64,000 nucleotides of DNA from Ktedonospora formicarum (GTDB lineage Bacteria > Chloroflexota > Ktedonobacteria > Ktedonobacterales > Ktedonobacteraceae): positions 248,001-312,000 of the forward strand of contig NZ_BNJF01000008.1 in the NCBI RefSeq assembly GCF_016587355.1. Direction: 5' to 3'. The stretch's first letter is position 1. Every line of letters begins with the position of its first letter. The notes beneath the pieces were generated by a model. The model was not told where the DNA came from, made no database searches, and saw nothing but the letters and a program-made list of their open reading frames with translations. The translations under genes and the position numbers were made by a program. This document shows positions 36,851-44,359 of this stretch, piece after piece.

Positions 36851-37284
36851 AAATATGTCTTAGGAGAACAAGCCGGGATCGGGGCTGCCCCTGAACGGAA
36901 AGAATCGTGGGCATCAGGGACGTGTGCCGTTGTCATACGACCTATTGGGCGTGTTTGAGAGAGAGATTGAGTTCGCTGAAGTGTCGCTTCAATCTTTTTC
37001 TCATCGTCGTAGACTGCTAGCATTTCCTCTTCTGTCAACGCAACAACTTCCATGAAATGTTTGAGATGATCACGTACTTGAATAAGATGAGCTTGTTCTC
37101 TCGGGACGAAAAAGGAGCACTTAACGCACGCCATACGGTAGAAACATGAAGCCCACTCGGGATTGCTACAGAGTCCATGCTCGCCGAGCACGTAATAAAC
37201 TTTAATATCTCCATTAGCGTCCGCTTTCGTATCTATCAGCACCTCAATAAGGTGACTGTTCCGTTCGGCTCTTGTGTATGCCAC
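36730..37284 (-). pseudogene. Phage-type integrase, C-terminal fragment
   Basis: The minus-strand frame from 37284 reads MAYTRAERNSHLIEVLIDTK, SNPEWASCFYRMACVKCSFFVPREQAHLIQVRDHLKHFMEVV and LTEEEMLAVYDDE. That Cys-containing tail (W-S-CFYRMACVKC-FFVP) is the region after the catalytic domain in tyrosine-recombinase-like integrases from Ktedonobacteria. Catalytic Arg/Tyr parts are absent upstream. The last 60 residues or so overlap the plus-strand relic in antisense, so the true 3' end is uncertain, probably near 36900. A leftover of an integrated element. Confidence 0.5.
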
Positions 37285-37513
37285 TGCTCAGAGTGGGGGA
37301 TCTTAGCAGCAGTTGCTTGTTCTGCTGCGTTATAGCTACCAGCATTTGACTCCTCATCCACGTGCAATGCCTCATGGCGCTTTTGCTATGCTCTTTTCTA
37401 TGGTTGAAGCTCTTCTATAATGGAGGTGTGAGCAACATCTCAGCGGTGCAAAGAGAGAAAGCTCACACAACATGTAGACGTGTAAGTATGAAAAAGAGAA
37501 GGAGAGTTTATCA

Positions 37514-37840
37514 ATGTTAAAACACATGCGAAAAGTCAGTCTGTTCATGGCTTTGCTCACTCTCGTATTTGTGATCGGTCTGATCTGTCAGCCACAAAGT
37601 ATTTCCCATGCCAGATCTCTTGCCGTATTGGATGGTTCACCTTCCCAGCAAGATATTACCGGCTCACCTTCCCAACAAGATATTACCGGCTCACCTTCCC
37701 AACAAGATATTACCGGCTCACCTTCCCAACAAGATATTACCGGCTCATCTTCTCAGCAGGACACGACTGGCTCACCTTCCCAACAAGATATTACCGGCTC
37801 ATCTTCTCAGGAGAGTGTACCAACTCAAAGCACGCCTTAG
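37514..37840 (+). CDS. Secreted protein of tandem 9-residue repeats
   Basis: A 108-residue protein. A signal peptide covers about residues 1-34 (KVSLFMALLTLVFVIGLIC, cleavage probably after SHA). The rest is six or so copies of GSPSQQDIT with variants GSSSQQDTT, ending SSQESVPTQSTP. The mature part is Ser/Gln/Asp-rich, without Cys or aromatic residues, so it is likely disordered. Start ATG 37514 follows AAGGAGAG. It stands alone, 300 bases before the MarR promoter, with a strong terminator at 37949. Function unknown; repeat number could vary between strains. Confidence 0.7.
   Translation: MLKHMRKVSLFMALLTLVFVIGLICQPQSISHARSLAVLDGSPSQQDITGSPSQQDITGSPSQQDITGSPSQQDITGSSSQQDTTGSPSQQDITGSSSQESVPTQSTP
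37636..37815 (+). repeat. 27-bp tandem repeat array
   Basis: About six and a half in-frame 27-base units, five nearly identical, encode GSPSQQDIT. One unit differs more (GSSSQQDTT). Near identity of several units at DNA level points to recent expansion or gene conversion. Confidence 0.85.
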
Positions 37841-37948
37841 CGCGCTGGTGGGCGAATCCTTGCCCACCTTTGAAGTTGTCAGATGTAAGTCTTACATCCT
37901 TTAAAAAAGGGAGTGGAAAGAAGCTCTCTTTGGAGAGAGTTTCACATG

Positions 37949-37980
37949 GCCACAGATAGATTATCTGTGGCTCTTTTTTT
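37949..37980 (+). terminator. Rho-independent terminator
   Basis: Stem GCCACAGATA (37949-37958) pairs with TATCTGTGGC (37962-37971), followed by TCTTTTTTTAT. It ends transcription from the repeat-protein gene; a smaller hairpin CTCTCT...AGAGAG precedes it. Confidence 0.85.
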
Positions 37981-38069
37981 ATCTCATTTTCCTCCCCACA
38001 TTGACCGCTTCGATATGCCACCTGCTTCTTTTCATTAACAAGCATTGGTTGCTTTTCACAACGTTGCCA

Positions 38070-38127
38070 TTGACAACAAAAATAAGGAGAAGATATACTT
38101 CCAATGCCAATCGTTGCTAATAGCAAC
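38070..38127 (+). promoter_or_regulatory. Promoter and palindromic operator of the MarR gene
   Basis: TTGACA (38070-38075) and TATACT (38094-38099) are separated by 18 bases, near consensus for the housekeeping sigma factor. Transcription would start at about 38106. A perfect palindrome GTTGCTA-A-TAGCAAC (38113-38127) follows directly, ideally placed for repression. Looser GTTG...CAAC pairs lie at 38050-38076. The downstream MarR protein is the natural candidate to bind it. Confidence 0.65.
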
Positions 38128-38148
38128 AAAGAAGAACTGGGAAGAGCA

Positions 38149-38664
38149 ATGGGAAACGAGAAACGAGAGAAGATGGCATCAATGCTCCCTTCAACGGGCA
38201 AATTGTTACGAGAAGTTGCCCGTTTACATGTACAGTTGCAGCGCAATTGCGTCGCCTACTGTGGTGGAACCACGAGCACTCAATGTACGGTGCTCACGGA
38301 ACTAGGTCGCAGTAGCCCAGTGACCCTGGCAGAACTCAGTCGCCGCGTGGGCTTTGATAAGAGCTGGACAAGTCGTGCTGTGGAACAGCTGGTTCAGGAG
38401 GGACTGGTGGAAAAGGTTGCCAGTACTCAGGATCGACGCACGGTTCAGCTTTCTCTGTCTTCAACCGGTCAGACACGCCTAGCCGATCTCAATGGCACTC
38501 TCAATACTCTTGCCGAGCAGGCATTTAAGCATATTCCAGAGGAACAGCATGCAATGGTGCGCTCCTCCCTGGAACTGCTCCAGCAGGCGCTGCTCACTCT
38601 GAGTACAGAAGCCACAGCACAGATTGGAACAGTAGACGGAGGCTCGACATGTGGAGAAGACTAG
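38149..38664 (+). CDS. MarR-family regulator with N-terminal cysteines
   Basis: A 171-residue MarR winged-helix protein: SPVTLAELSRRVGFDKSWTSRAVEQLVQEGLVEKVASTQDRRTVQLSLSSTG in three parts forms the HTH and wing. Cys34, Cys38 and Cys46 (in NCVAYCGGTT and QCTVL) sit in the dimer helix region and could bind a thiophilic metalloid; this is inference. ATG 38149 is preferred over the open-frame start 38104, because a promoter and operator cover 38070-38127 and GGGAAGAG lies before 38149. It overlaps the next gene by 16 bases, so they are co-translated. Likely represses the operon MarR, GNAT, flavoprotein, MFS. Confidence 0.8.
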   Translation: MGNEKREKMASMLPSTGKLLREVARLHVQLQRNCVAYCGGTTSTQCTVLTELGRSSPVTLAELSRRVGFDKSWTSRAVEQLVQEGLVEKVASTQDRRTVQLSLSSTGQTRLADLNGTLNTLAEQAFKHIPEEQHAMVRSSLELLQQALLTLSTEATAQIGTVDGGSTCGED

Positions 38665-39158
38665 CGACAATCGCAGATGCGGCGGCGATTGCGCATATCT
38701 ATAACCAGGGAATAGAGGACCGTGTGGGGACCTTTGAGACGGAACTGCGCACGGAAGCAATGGTGGCATCCTGGTTTGATGGGTCTCATCCAATTGTGGT
38801 GGTGGAGCAAGAGCAGGACATCATTGCCTATGCCTCCACCTCTTCCTATCGCGCTCGCCCTTGTTATGCTGGAGTAGGGGAATTCTCGGTGTATGTTCGC
38901 CGTAACTGGCGTGGCAAAGGAGCAGGAAAAGAGGCAATGCAACACCTGCTCCAGGCATGCGAAGCGGCGGGCTTCTGGAAACTGATTTCTCGTGTGTTTG
39001 TTGAGAATACTGCTAGTCGTGGGCTCCTTCGGTCGCTGGGCTTTCGTGAAGTGGGCGTCTATGAGAAACATGGGCAGCTTGATGGCATCTGGCGTGATGT
39101 CGTCATTGTCGAATATCTCTTCCAAGCGAATCTCTCCGCTGCGTCTTTTGGCGCGTGA
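38649..39158 (+). CDS. arsN1: GNAT acetyltransferase, ArsN1-like (arsinothricin/phosphinothricin type)
   Basis: A 169-residue GNAT. It begins LATIADAAAIAHIYNQGIEDRVGTFET and has SSYRARPCYAGVGEFSVYV, the acetyl-CoA loop RRNWRGKGAGKEAM, and ends LGFREVGVYEKHGQLDGIWRDVVIVE. This pattern is that of the phosphinothricin acetyltransferase/ArsN1 family, closest in style to the ArsN1 family A group. Such enzymes acetylate the amino group of arsinothricin or phosphinothricin and so detoxify them. It overlaps the MarR gene by 16 bases and is followed after 77 bases by an ArsO-like flavoprotein, which supports a link to organoarsenicals. The exact substrate needs testing; the family call is firm. Confidence 0.78.
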   Translation: MWRRLATIADAAAIAHIYNQGIEDRVGTFETELRTEAMVASWFDGSHPIVVVEQEQDIIAYASTSSYRARPCYAGVGEFSVYVRRNWRGKGAGKEAMQHLLQACEAAGFWKLISRVFVENTASRGLLRSLGFREVGVYEKHGQLDGIWRDVVIVEYLFQANLSAASFGA

Positions 39159-39235
39159 TCGCGTCAGTAGAGAGAACAAGTGAAAAACACTGCAAAAAAA
39201 TGCTTGAGAAAAACGAAGAAGGATAGAAAGAACCT

Positions 39236-40657
39236 ATGTCGAATCAATCTGCGTTCTCTGATATATCATCTCCGCTTCCCGTGGCAATCATTGGGGCAGG
39301 ACCTGTGGGGTTGGCTGCGGCTGCGCATCTGGTACGCAACGGAGAAACGCCTGTGGTATTTGAAGCGGGGGAAAGCGTTGGGGCTTCAATCCTACGTTGG
39401 GGGCATGTACGCTTCTTCTCTCCCTGGCGCTATATGCTCGATACGCAAGCCGTCTCTCTCCTCGAAGAGACTGACTGGCGCAAGCCTGATGGCGAAGACT
39501 ACCCACTGGGACACGACCTCGTAGAGCAGTATCTCGTGCCGCTTGCCCAGGTTCCCACGCTTGCGCCACATCTGCACCTCAACACGCGTGTCCTTGCTGT
39601 CACACGCCTGGGTTATGACAAGATGAAGACCTCTGGACGTGAAGAGGCTCCGTTCGTCCTCCGTGTACAGCGTGCCAATGGAGACGAAGAAGATATTCTG
39701 GCTCGTGCCGTGATTGATGCCTCCGGGACGTATGAGCATCCAAATCCCCTCGGTGCATATGGTGTCCCTGCCCTAGGCGAGCGAACCTTCCACCAGCACA
39801 TCTTCTATGGTATCCCTGATGTGCTGGGAAGAGATCGTAGCCGATACGCTGGTCGCCGGGTACTCGTCGTCGGCAGCGGACATTCCGCCTTCAATGCGCT
39901 TCTGGATCTGGCGGAACTAGCCTGCCAGGAACCAGGCACGCAATTCTTCTGGGCTATTCGCCGCAAGGAGGTCGGACAACTTTATGGTGGCGGTGAGAAT
40001 GACGAGCTTGCCAAACGTGGACATCTTGGGGCACGCCTCCAGCATCTGGTCGAAAGCGGGCAGGTGCGTCTCCTCACCAATGTGTCCATTCAGAAGCTTG
40101 CTCAGACAGCAGAGGGAATACAGATCACTGGCTTCGAGGAGCTTCCAGCCGTTGATGAGATCATTGCAACCACCGGATTCCGCCCCGATCTCTCTCTTAT
40201 CAATGAATTGCGGCTCACACTTGATCCGGCTGTGGAGAGCCCGGTCGCTCTGGCTTCTCTCATCGATCCCAATGTGCATAGCTGCGGTACCGTTCCCCCC
40301 CATGGAGTGGACGAGCTGACCCATCCCGAAGCCAATTTCTACATCGTCGGAATGAAGAGCTATGGCCGAGCCCCCACCTTCCTGATGCTCACCGGCTATG
40401 AGCAGGTGCGCTCGATTGTGGCTGCTCTCACCGGAGATTGGGAGAGCGCTCGCCGGGTTGAACTGGAATTACCTGAGACCGGCGTCTGCTCTGTCGATGG
40501 AGGATCATGCTGCTCACCCACTAACAACGAAGCCGAAAACGCCGGTTGCTGTGCTCCGTCGTCTCCCCGACCTGTTCAGGTGCCCGTCACACTCGGGGTC
40601 AGGCAATTTTCACGAAACCGCCTCCCTTTGACCACGCAAGGGAACTGCTGTGATTAG
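39236..40657 (+). CDS. ArsO-like flavin monooxygenase with cysteine-rich tail
   Basis: A 473-residue FAD/NAD(P)-dependent oxidoreductase: first dinucleotide fold VAIIGAGPVGLAAAAHL, second VLVVGSGHSAFNALLDLA, IIATTGFRPDLS and FYIVGMKSYGRAPTFLM near the end of the domain. This matches the flavoproteins annotated ArsO in arsenic gene clusters. The last 55 residues are unusual: GVCSVDGGSCCSP, NAGCCAPSS and a C-terminal GNCCD, seven cysteines including three CC pairs, probably a metalloid-binding tail. Its stop overlaps the GTG start of the MFS gene by 8 bases. Family reaction is NADPH- and O2-dependent oxidation; oxidation of an arsenical is inference. Confidence 0.78.
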   Translation: MSNQSAFSDISSPLPVAIIGAGPVGLAAAAHLVRNGETPVVFEAGESVGASILRWGHVRFFSPWRYMLDTQAVSLLEETDWRKPDGEDYPLGHDLVEQYLVPLAQVPTLAPHLHLNTRVLAVTRLGYDKMKTSGREEAPFVLRVQRANGDEEDILARAVIDASGTYEHPNPLGAYGVPALGERTFHQHIFYGIPDVLGRDRSRYAGRRVLVVGSGHSAFNALLDLAELACQEPGTQFFWAIRRKEVGQLYGGGENDELAKRGHLGARLQHLVESGQVRLLTNVSIQKLAQTAEGIQITGFEELPAVDEIIATTGFRPDLSLINELRLTLDPAVESPVALASLIDPNVHSCGTVPPHGVDELTHPEANFYIVGMKSYGRAPTFLMLTGYEQVRSIVAALTGDWESARRVELELPETGVCSVDGGSCCSPTNNEAENAGCCAPSSPRPVQVPVTLGVRQFSRNRLPLTTQGNCCD

Positions 40658-41984
40658 ACGAGATAGTGGAGAAGAGGCCATTTCTCCGTCTTCAACGGGA
40701 GTGTCATCCTCGCACAGAGCGTCGAGAAACGCCAGGGACAATGCTTCCTGGCGTTTCTCTTACGGCTGGGTCCTAGTGAGCGTGCTGGGCCTGACAACCA
40801 TCATCTCCTATGGAACCACACAATACCTCTTCGGGACGCTCATTGTCCCAGTAAACCAGACCTTCCACTGGAATCGAGCCAGCGTGTCGGGCGTCTATGC
40901 CATGAGTTTGCTGCTCTCCGGGCTGCTTGGGGTTCCCGTAGGGTATCTGGTGGATCGGTATGGAGCGCGCCTGCTGATGACACTGGGCTCGTTGCTGGGA
41001 GGAGTCACCCTCTTTGCATTGGCTTTCTCTCAGGCGTCATGGCAGTTTGCGGTCCTGTGGGCAGGAGGCATGGGAATCGCGATGGCATTGTTTCTCTATC
41101 CGGTAACCTTTACCGTCATCACCACATGGTTTGATCGTGGACGCGGCAAAGCCTTCGCGATCCTCACTTTTCTGGGTGGGTTAGCTTCTCCTATTTTCTT
41201 TCCTTTGGCCGGGGTACTTCTTCCCCTCATGGGCTGGCGCTCTCTGCTCATGCTCTTCGGAGGACTCCACCTGCTTATTGCGGTTCCTTTGCATGGTTTC
41301 CTCCTCCGACGCGCACCGAGAACTCAACAAGACACACGCCAAAAACGCCATGAGAAGAACCAGCTTCACCAGCTTGCCTCATCTGGCGTCCTTCATGAAG
41401 GCGTCACCGCTCGACAAGCCGTGGCACAACTTCCCTTCTGGACTCTCACAATCTCTTTCAGTATTGCCATGCTGGGGAATACTATTCTCTTCACCCACCA
41501 GATTGCCCACATGATCAATAGGGGCTATGATCCCGTACTTGCAGCCACACTGACCGGTGGATTGGGACTGGCAAGTCTGCCAGGACGGGTGGGACTCAAT
41601 CTCCTCAGCGAACGTGTGTCCCCACGCCTCCTGCTTGGCCTCTGCCATGTCGTACAAGCGCTCGGAGTTGTGGTCTTGATTCTCGCTCCCTCGGTGCCCT
41701 GGTTACTGCTCTACGTGCTACTCTACGGGGCCGCCTTTGGAGCCATTTCTCCTCTCAAGGCGTCGGTGGTGGCTGACTACTTTGGGAAGAAAGCCTATGG
41801 AACCATTACCGCCTTGCAAGGTCTTCCCATAGCGTTCGGCACAGCACTGGGACCGCTGGCGGCAGGATGGCTCTATGATCTATTTGGGCGCTACGACGTG
41901 GCTTTCTGGTGCTGTGTCGTGGGCTTTGTACTGGCAGGATGTGGCATTGTCGTGACACGTTCATCCTCATGGCACACCTCCTAA
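40650..41984 (+). CDS. Major facilitator superfamily transporter
   Basis: A 444-residue MFS permease with twelve predicted helices. The loop 2-3 motif appears as GYLVDRYGARLLMTLG, and the central loop contains a charged segment (RTQQDTRQKRHEKN). The GTG start (40650) overlaps the end of the flavoprotein gene by 8 bases, so translation is coupled. The polar, Ser/Arg-rich first 35 residues lie in the cytoplasm. It resembles monocarboxylate-type or OFA-family MFS; in this operon it probably exports the product of the acetyltransferase and oxidase, perhaps an oxidised or acetylated arsenical. It lacks a cysteine cluster. Confidence 0.85.
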   Translation: MIRRDSGEEAISPSSTGVSSSHRASRNARDNASWRFSYGWVLVSVLGLTTIISYGTTQYLFGTLIVPVNQTFHWNRASVSGVYAMSLLLSGLLGVPVGYLVDRYGARLLMTLGSLLGGVTLFALAFSQASWQFAVLWAGGMGIAMALFLYPVTFTVITTWFDRGRGKAFAILTFLGGLASPIFFPLAGVLLPLMGWRSLLMLFGGLHLLIAVPLHGFLLRRAPRTQQDTRQKRHEKNQLHQLASSGVLHEGVTARQAVAQLPFWTLTISFSIAMLGNTILFTHQIAHMINRGYDPVLAATLTGGLGLASLPGRVGLNLLSERVSPRLLLGLCHVVQALGVVVLILAPSVPWLLLYVLLYGAAFGAISPLKASVVADYFGKKAYGTITALQGLPIAFGTALGPLAAGWLYDLFGRYDVAFWCCVVGFVLAGCGIVVTRSSSWHTS

Positions 41985-42037
41985 GAACTGACACTTTTCC
42001 AGAGACACGTCTGCAAAAGTGACAAATGGCTGTAATT

Positions 42038-42080
42038 GGAATGGGTGGACCTGCGCAAGGAAGCCAGATCCACCCATTCC
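42038..42080. terminator. Bidirectional hairpin between convergent genes
   Basis: Arms 42038-42049 (GGAATGGGTGGA) and 42069-42080 pair perfectly, loop 19 bases, between the ends of the MFS gene and the M28 peptidase gene. Just upstream, CACTTTT and AAAAGTG (about 41992-42022) form a second weak stem. No long T-run, so termination strength is uncertain. Confidence 0.5.
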
Positions 42081-42143
42081 CGAATCATCCTCCCCATCAC
42101 ACTCCTCTTAAGAGCGATTTCGTTCTCATGAGGAGGACCAGTA

Positions 42144-43391
42144 TCACCAGAGCACTTGCCAGATGGCCCCAAGAAGCAGCGTCGCTGCGACACGCAATGC
42201 CTCTGGCTCCACCAGATCAAGTGCATCAGCCGGAGTATGGATCTTGGCGCATCCCACGCTCAGTCCAACGGCGGGAAACCCTGCCTGGAGAAAAGAGCGC
42301 TGATCTGAGGCAATAGTGCCCACCACCAGAGGGATATCGAGCCAGCGTCCTGCCTGGTCAAGCGCCTGCACCAGCGATTCTGTCCCCGTTCCAGGCTCGA
42401 CCCAGACCGCTTCGTTGAGACACGCAGCCCCATCGAGATTGAGCATCAGAGGCGCTTTTCTCTGCTCTTTGAGATCGGATGCGAGGGCTCGCGATCCAAG
42501 AGCGCCGACTTCCTCCGCATCAAATGCGACTATCATCAGCGGTCGACGCGGTGGTGTCTCAAGCAGCGAGAGGACGCGTGCCAATTCCAGCATGACCGCG
42601 ACCGCTGCCGCGTTGTCTGTTGCTCCTGGGAAGTGATGACCACCCAGATCATCGCCCAGGGCATCGTAATGGGCACCGATGACCAGGGGAGCATGAGCAA
42701 AATGATCATCGGTACCAGCGCATTCCGCAAGAACATTGACTCCCTGCACCTTCCGGGCAACGAGAGGTACATGTGCTCGTATCCGCATTCCAACTAGGGT
42801 AGACAGCAGATCAGTTCGTACTGACAGTATGGGAAGAGCCACCACAGGAGCAGACACGATCCGTTTGACAAGATAGCCCTCAGCTGTCGCATACAAGGGA
42901 GTGAGCAAGCCCAAGGCACCGTGCTCTGCCAACTGCGCAGCTAACACCGTCAGATCTTCTCCCTGTGGCACTACCTCAAGGAGCACCCACTTTCCCTGGC
43001 ACACATTCAGCAGACCATCTTCAGGCAACGCAATGACCTGGCCTTCTTGAAGGCCAGGATGCGAGGCAGAACGAGGGTGCTCACAAAACTCTGTACGATG
43101 GGCAAAGACGCGCGCCACCGACTCCGCTAGAGTCATGTGTTCCAGCACGAGTGGCGCTTCAAGCTCAAGCACTGGAGTAGCAATGGGAAAGGCATGTGTG
43201 CGCGGCTTCCACCCGAACGCTTGCAGCGTTTCAAGCAGATAGCGCGTTGCCTGGTGATGCCCTTCTGTTCCCACACGTCGGCCCGTAAAAGCGGGAGCAC
43301 ACAAACGGCGTGTGTGCTCCATCATACGTGCTGGATCAAGAAGCGCCAGGGCCGCCACAAGTTCCGATGAGAGAGTATCAATGGCAGGCAT
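42144..43391 (-). CDS. M28-family zinc aminopeptidase
   Basis: A 415-residue M28 peptidase. Zinc ligands are all present: His in VIGAHYDALGDD, bridging Asp in PGATDNAAAVAV, catalytic Glu pair in AFDAEEVGALG, Asp in LMLNLDGAA and the last His in AKIHTPADALDLVEP. A PA-like insertion lies at residues 100-220. No signal peptide is visible, so it may act inside the cell. It follows the CCGEP-repeat gene by 30 bases on the same strand, an operon-like layout that suggests it could trim that peptide or recover amino acids from metalloid-thiol peptides. Start ATG 43391 follows AGGAGATGCTC. Peptidase family certain; link to the island is inference. Confidence 0.88.
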   Translation of the reverse strand: MPAIDTLSSELVAALALLDPARMMEHTRRLCAPAFTGRRVGTEGHHQATRYLLETLQAFGWKPRTHAFPIATPVLELEAPLVLEHMTLAESVARVFAHRTEFCEHPRSASHPGLQEGQVIALPEDGLLNVCQGKWVLLEVVPQGEDLTVLAAQLAEHGALGLLTPLYATAEGYLVKRIVSAPVVALPILSVRTDLLSTLVGMRIRAHVPLVARKVQGVNVLAECAGTDDHFAHAPLVIGAHYDALGDDLGGHHFPGATDNAAAVAVMLELARVLSLLETPPRRPLMIVAFDAEEVGALGSRALASDLKEQRKAPLMLNLDGAACLNEAVWVEPGTGTESLVQALDQAGRWLDIPLVVGTIASDQRSFLQAGFPAVGLSVGCAKIHTPADALDLVEPEALRVAATLLLGAIWQVLW

Positions 43392-43421
43392 TGAGCATCT
43401 CCTTTCTGTCTCGTGACGGTG

Positions 43422-43772
43422 TTAGCAGCATCGGACCTGCCCGCCAGAGGAGGTGGATGCTGACGCTTGAACAGGTTCACCGCAACACCCGCCCGTTCCC
43501 TTGCTCGCCACAGACGTCGTGGTTGGTTCACCACAGCATCCACTCGTAGCTCCGCTCGACATGGATGTACTGGTTGGCTCACTACAGCATCCACCTATGG
43601 CTGTAGAGGCAGTGGCTCCCTGCGTTGCGGGCTCCCCGCAACAGCCACTTGTGGCCTGATCAGTGGTGCCACAACAGTCACTTTGCTGGACCGGGAGTGC
43701 TGCACGAGTTGAAACATCTGGAAGTCCTTGAAGAAATCCCCCTTTGGGGCTGGTCTCTGATGAATGTGCCAT
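43422..43772 (-). CDS. Cysteine-rich CCGEP-repeat protein, metallothionein-like
   Basis: A 116-residue protein with six CC pairs (33-34, 44-45, 62-63, 79-80, 96-97, 115-116) spaced about 11-18 residues apart. Four lie in GCCGEP or GCCSEP, one is DCCGT and the last two residues are CC. Between them are Ser/Thr/Ala/Gly linkers. No membrane segment or signal peptide. The vicinal cysteines recall the SCCGP start of ArsM arsenite methyltransferases, which bind As(III); so this looks like a scavenger of arsenite or another thiophilic ion. I know no named family of this form. It heads an operon with the M28 peptidase and is divergent from the sigma-factor genes. Confidence 0.72.
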   Translation of the reverse strand: MAHSSETSPKGGFLQGLPDVSTRAALPVQQSDCCGTTDQATSGCCGEPATQGATASTAIGGCCSEPTSTSMSSGATSGCCGEPTTTSVASKGTGGCCGEPVQASASTSSGGQVRCC

Positions 43773-44080
43773 ACGACAGTGTTCCTTTGCTTGTTCTCAT
43801 TATTGTCTCTCTCTTCACTGTGAAGCGAGACCCTCCCTTAGAGAGGTTCATCAATGGAGACGGCACGCTTTTCCAAAAGACGCAACAGTTGGAAGCACAT
43901 CCATGTGGTGCGATTCTTGCCCCTGGGGGAGAGAGCAAAAGGAAGTGGCATCAGATATCGGGATAAGATAACCGGAGAATGTGTTCATGCTTCGCCATCA
44001 GAAATGGTTGCGTCTTTTTCTGATTCGCTTCGTCAACTGGTATAGAGTCATCACACAACACGTTGAAAGGAACAAAACCT
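43773..44080. promoter_or_regulatory. Divergent control region of the Cys-rich genes
   Basis: This 308-base gap separates the CCGEP-repeat gene (minus) from the small CC-ending protein and sigma gene (plus), so it must hold both promoters. A hairpin-forming CCCCCTTTGGGG lies at 43739-43751 just inside the CCGEP gene. No consensus -35/-10 pair stood out, compatible with use of an alternative sigma factor. Promoter motifs were not mapped. Confidence 0.4.
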
Positions 44081-44311
44081 ATGTATCAAGAAGAACTGCT
44101 CGCCCAGTTTCGCCAACAAGACTATGAACAGGCGCGGCATCAGATCCACCAGTACCAGCAGGTGCTGGCAGGAAGGACCTCAAACCCATGGAAAAGGACA
44201 TCCTCCACCATGGCCCACATTTCTGCGTTGCTTCGAGCGTTGTTGACCCCTGTCCAAGGTGTCCAGGAATGCGGCCTCGCCACTACCACAGCCCCCTGTT
44301 GTGCTTCATAA
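44081..44311 (+). CDS. Small helical protein ending in a cysteine motif
   Basis: A 76-residue protein: helix-rich YQEELLAQFRQQDYEQARHQIHQYQQVL, a basic stretch NPWKRTSSTM, a short hydrophobic HISALLRALLTPVQG, and the end ECGLATTTAPCCAS. Three cysteines at the end repeat the island's CC theme. ATG 44081 follows AAAGGAAC; the open frame begins slightly earlier at 44063 without a better site. It precedes the sigma-factor gene by 48 bases in the same orientation and may be its anti-sigma partner or a metalloid sensor; no anti-sigma domain is recognisable, so this is only a suggestion. Confidence 0.55.
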   Translation: MYQEELLAQFRQQDYEQARHQIHQYQQVLAGRTSNPWKRTSSTMAHISALLRALLTPVQGVQECGLATTTAPCCAS

Positions 44312-44359
44312 TGGTACTGAGAGAACAAAACAAAGACCAAGAGAGGAGAGACAGATTTC

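Noticed and set aside
37636..37815. CRISPR array
   Set aside because: The 27-base units are contiguous, without spacers, and encode a protein repeat. No CRISPR array was seen anywhere in the window.
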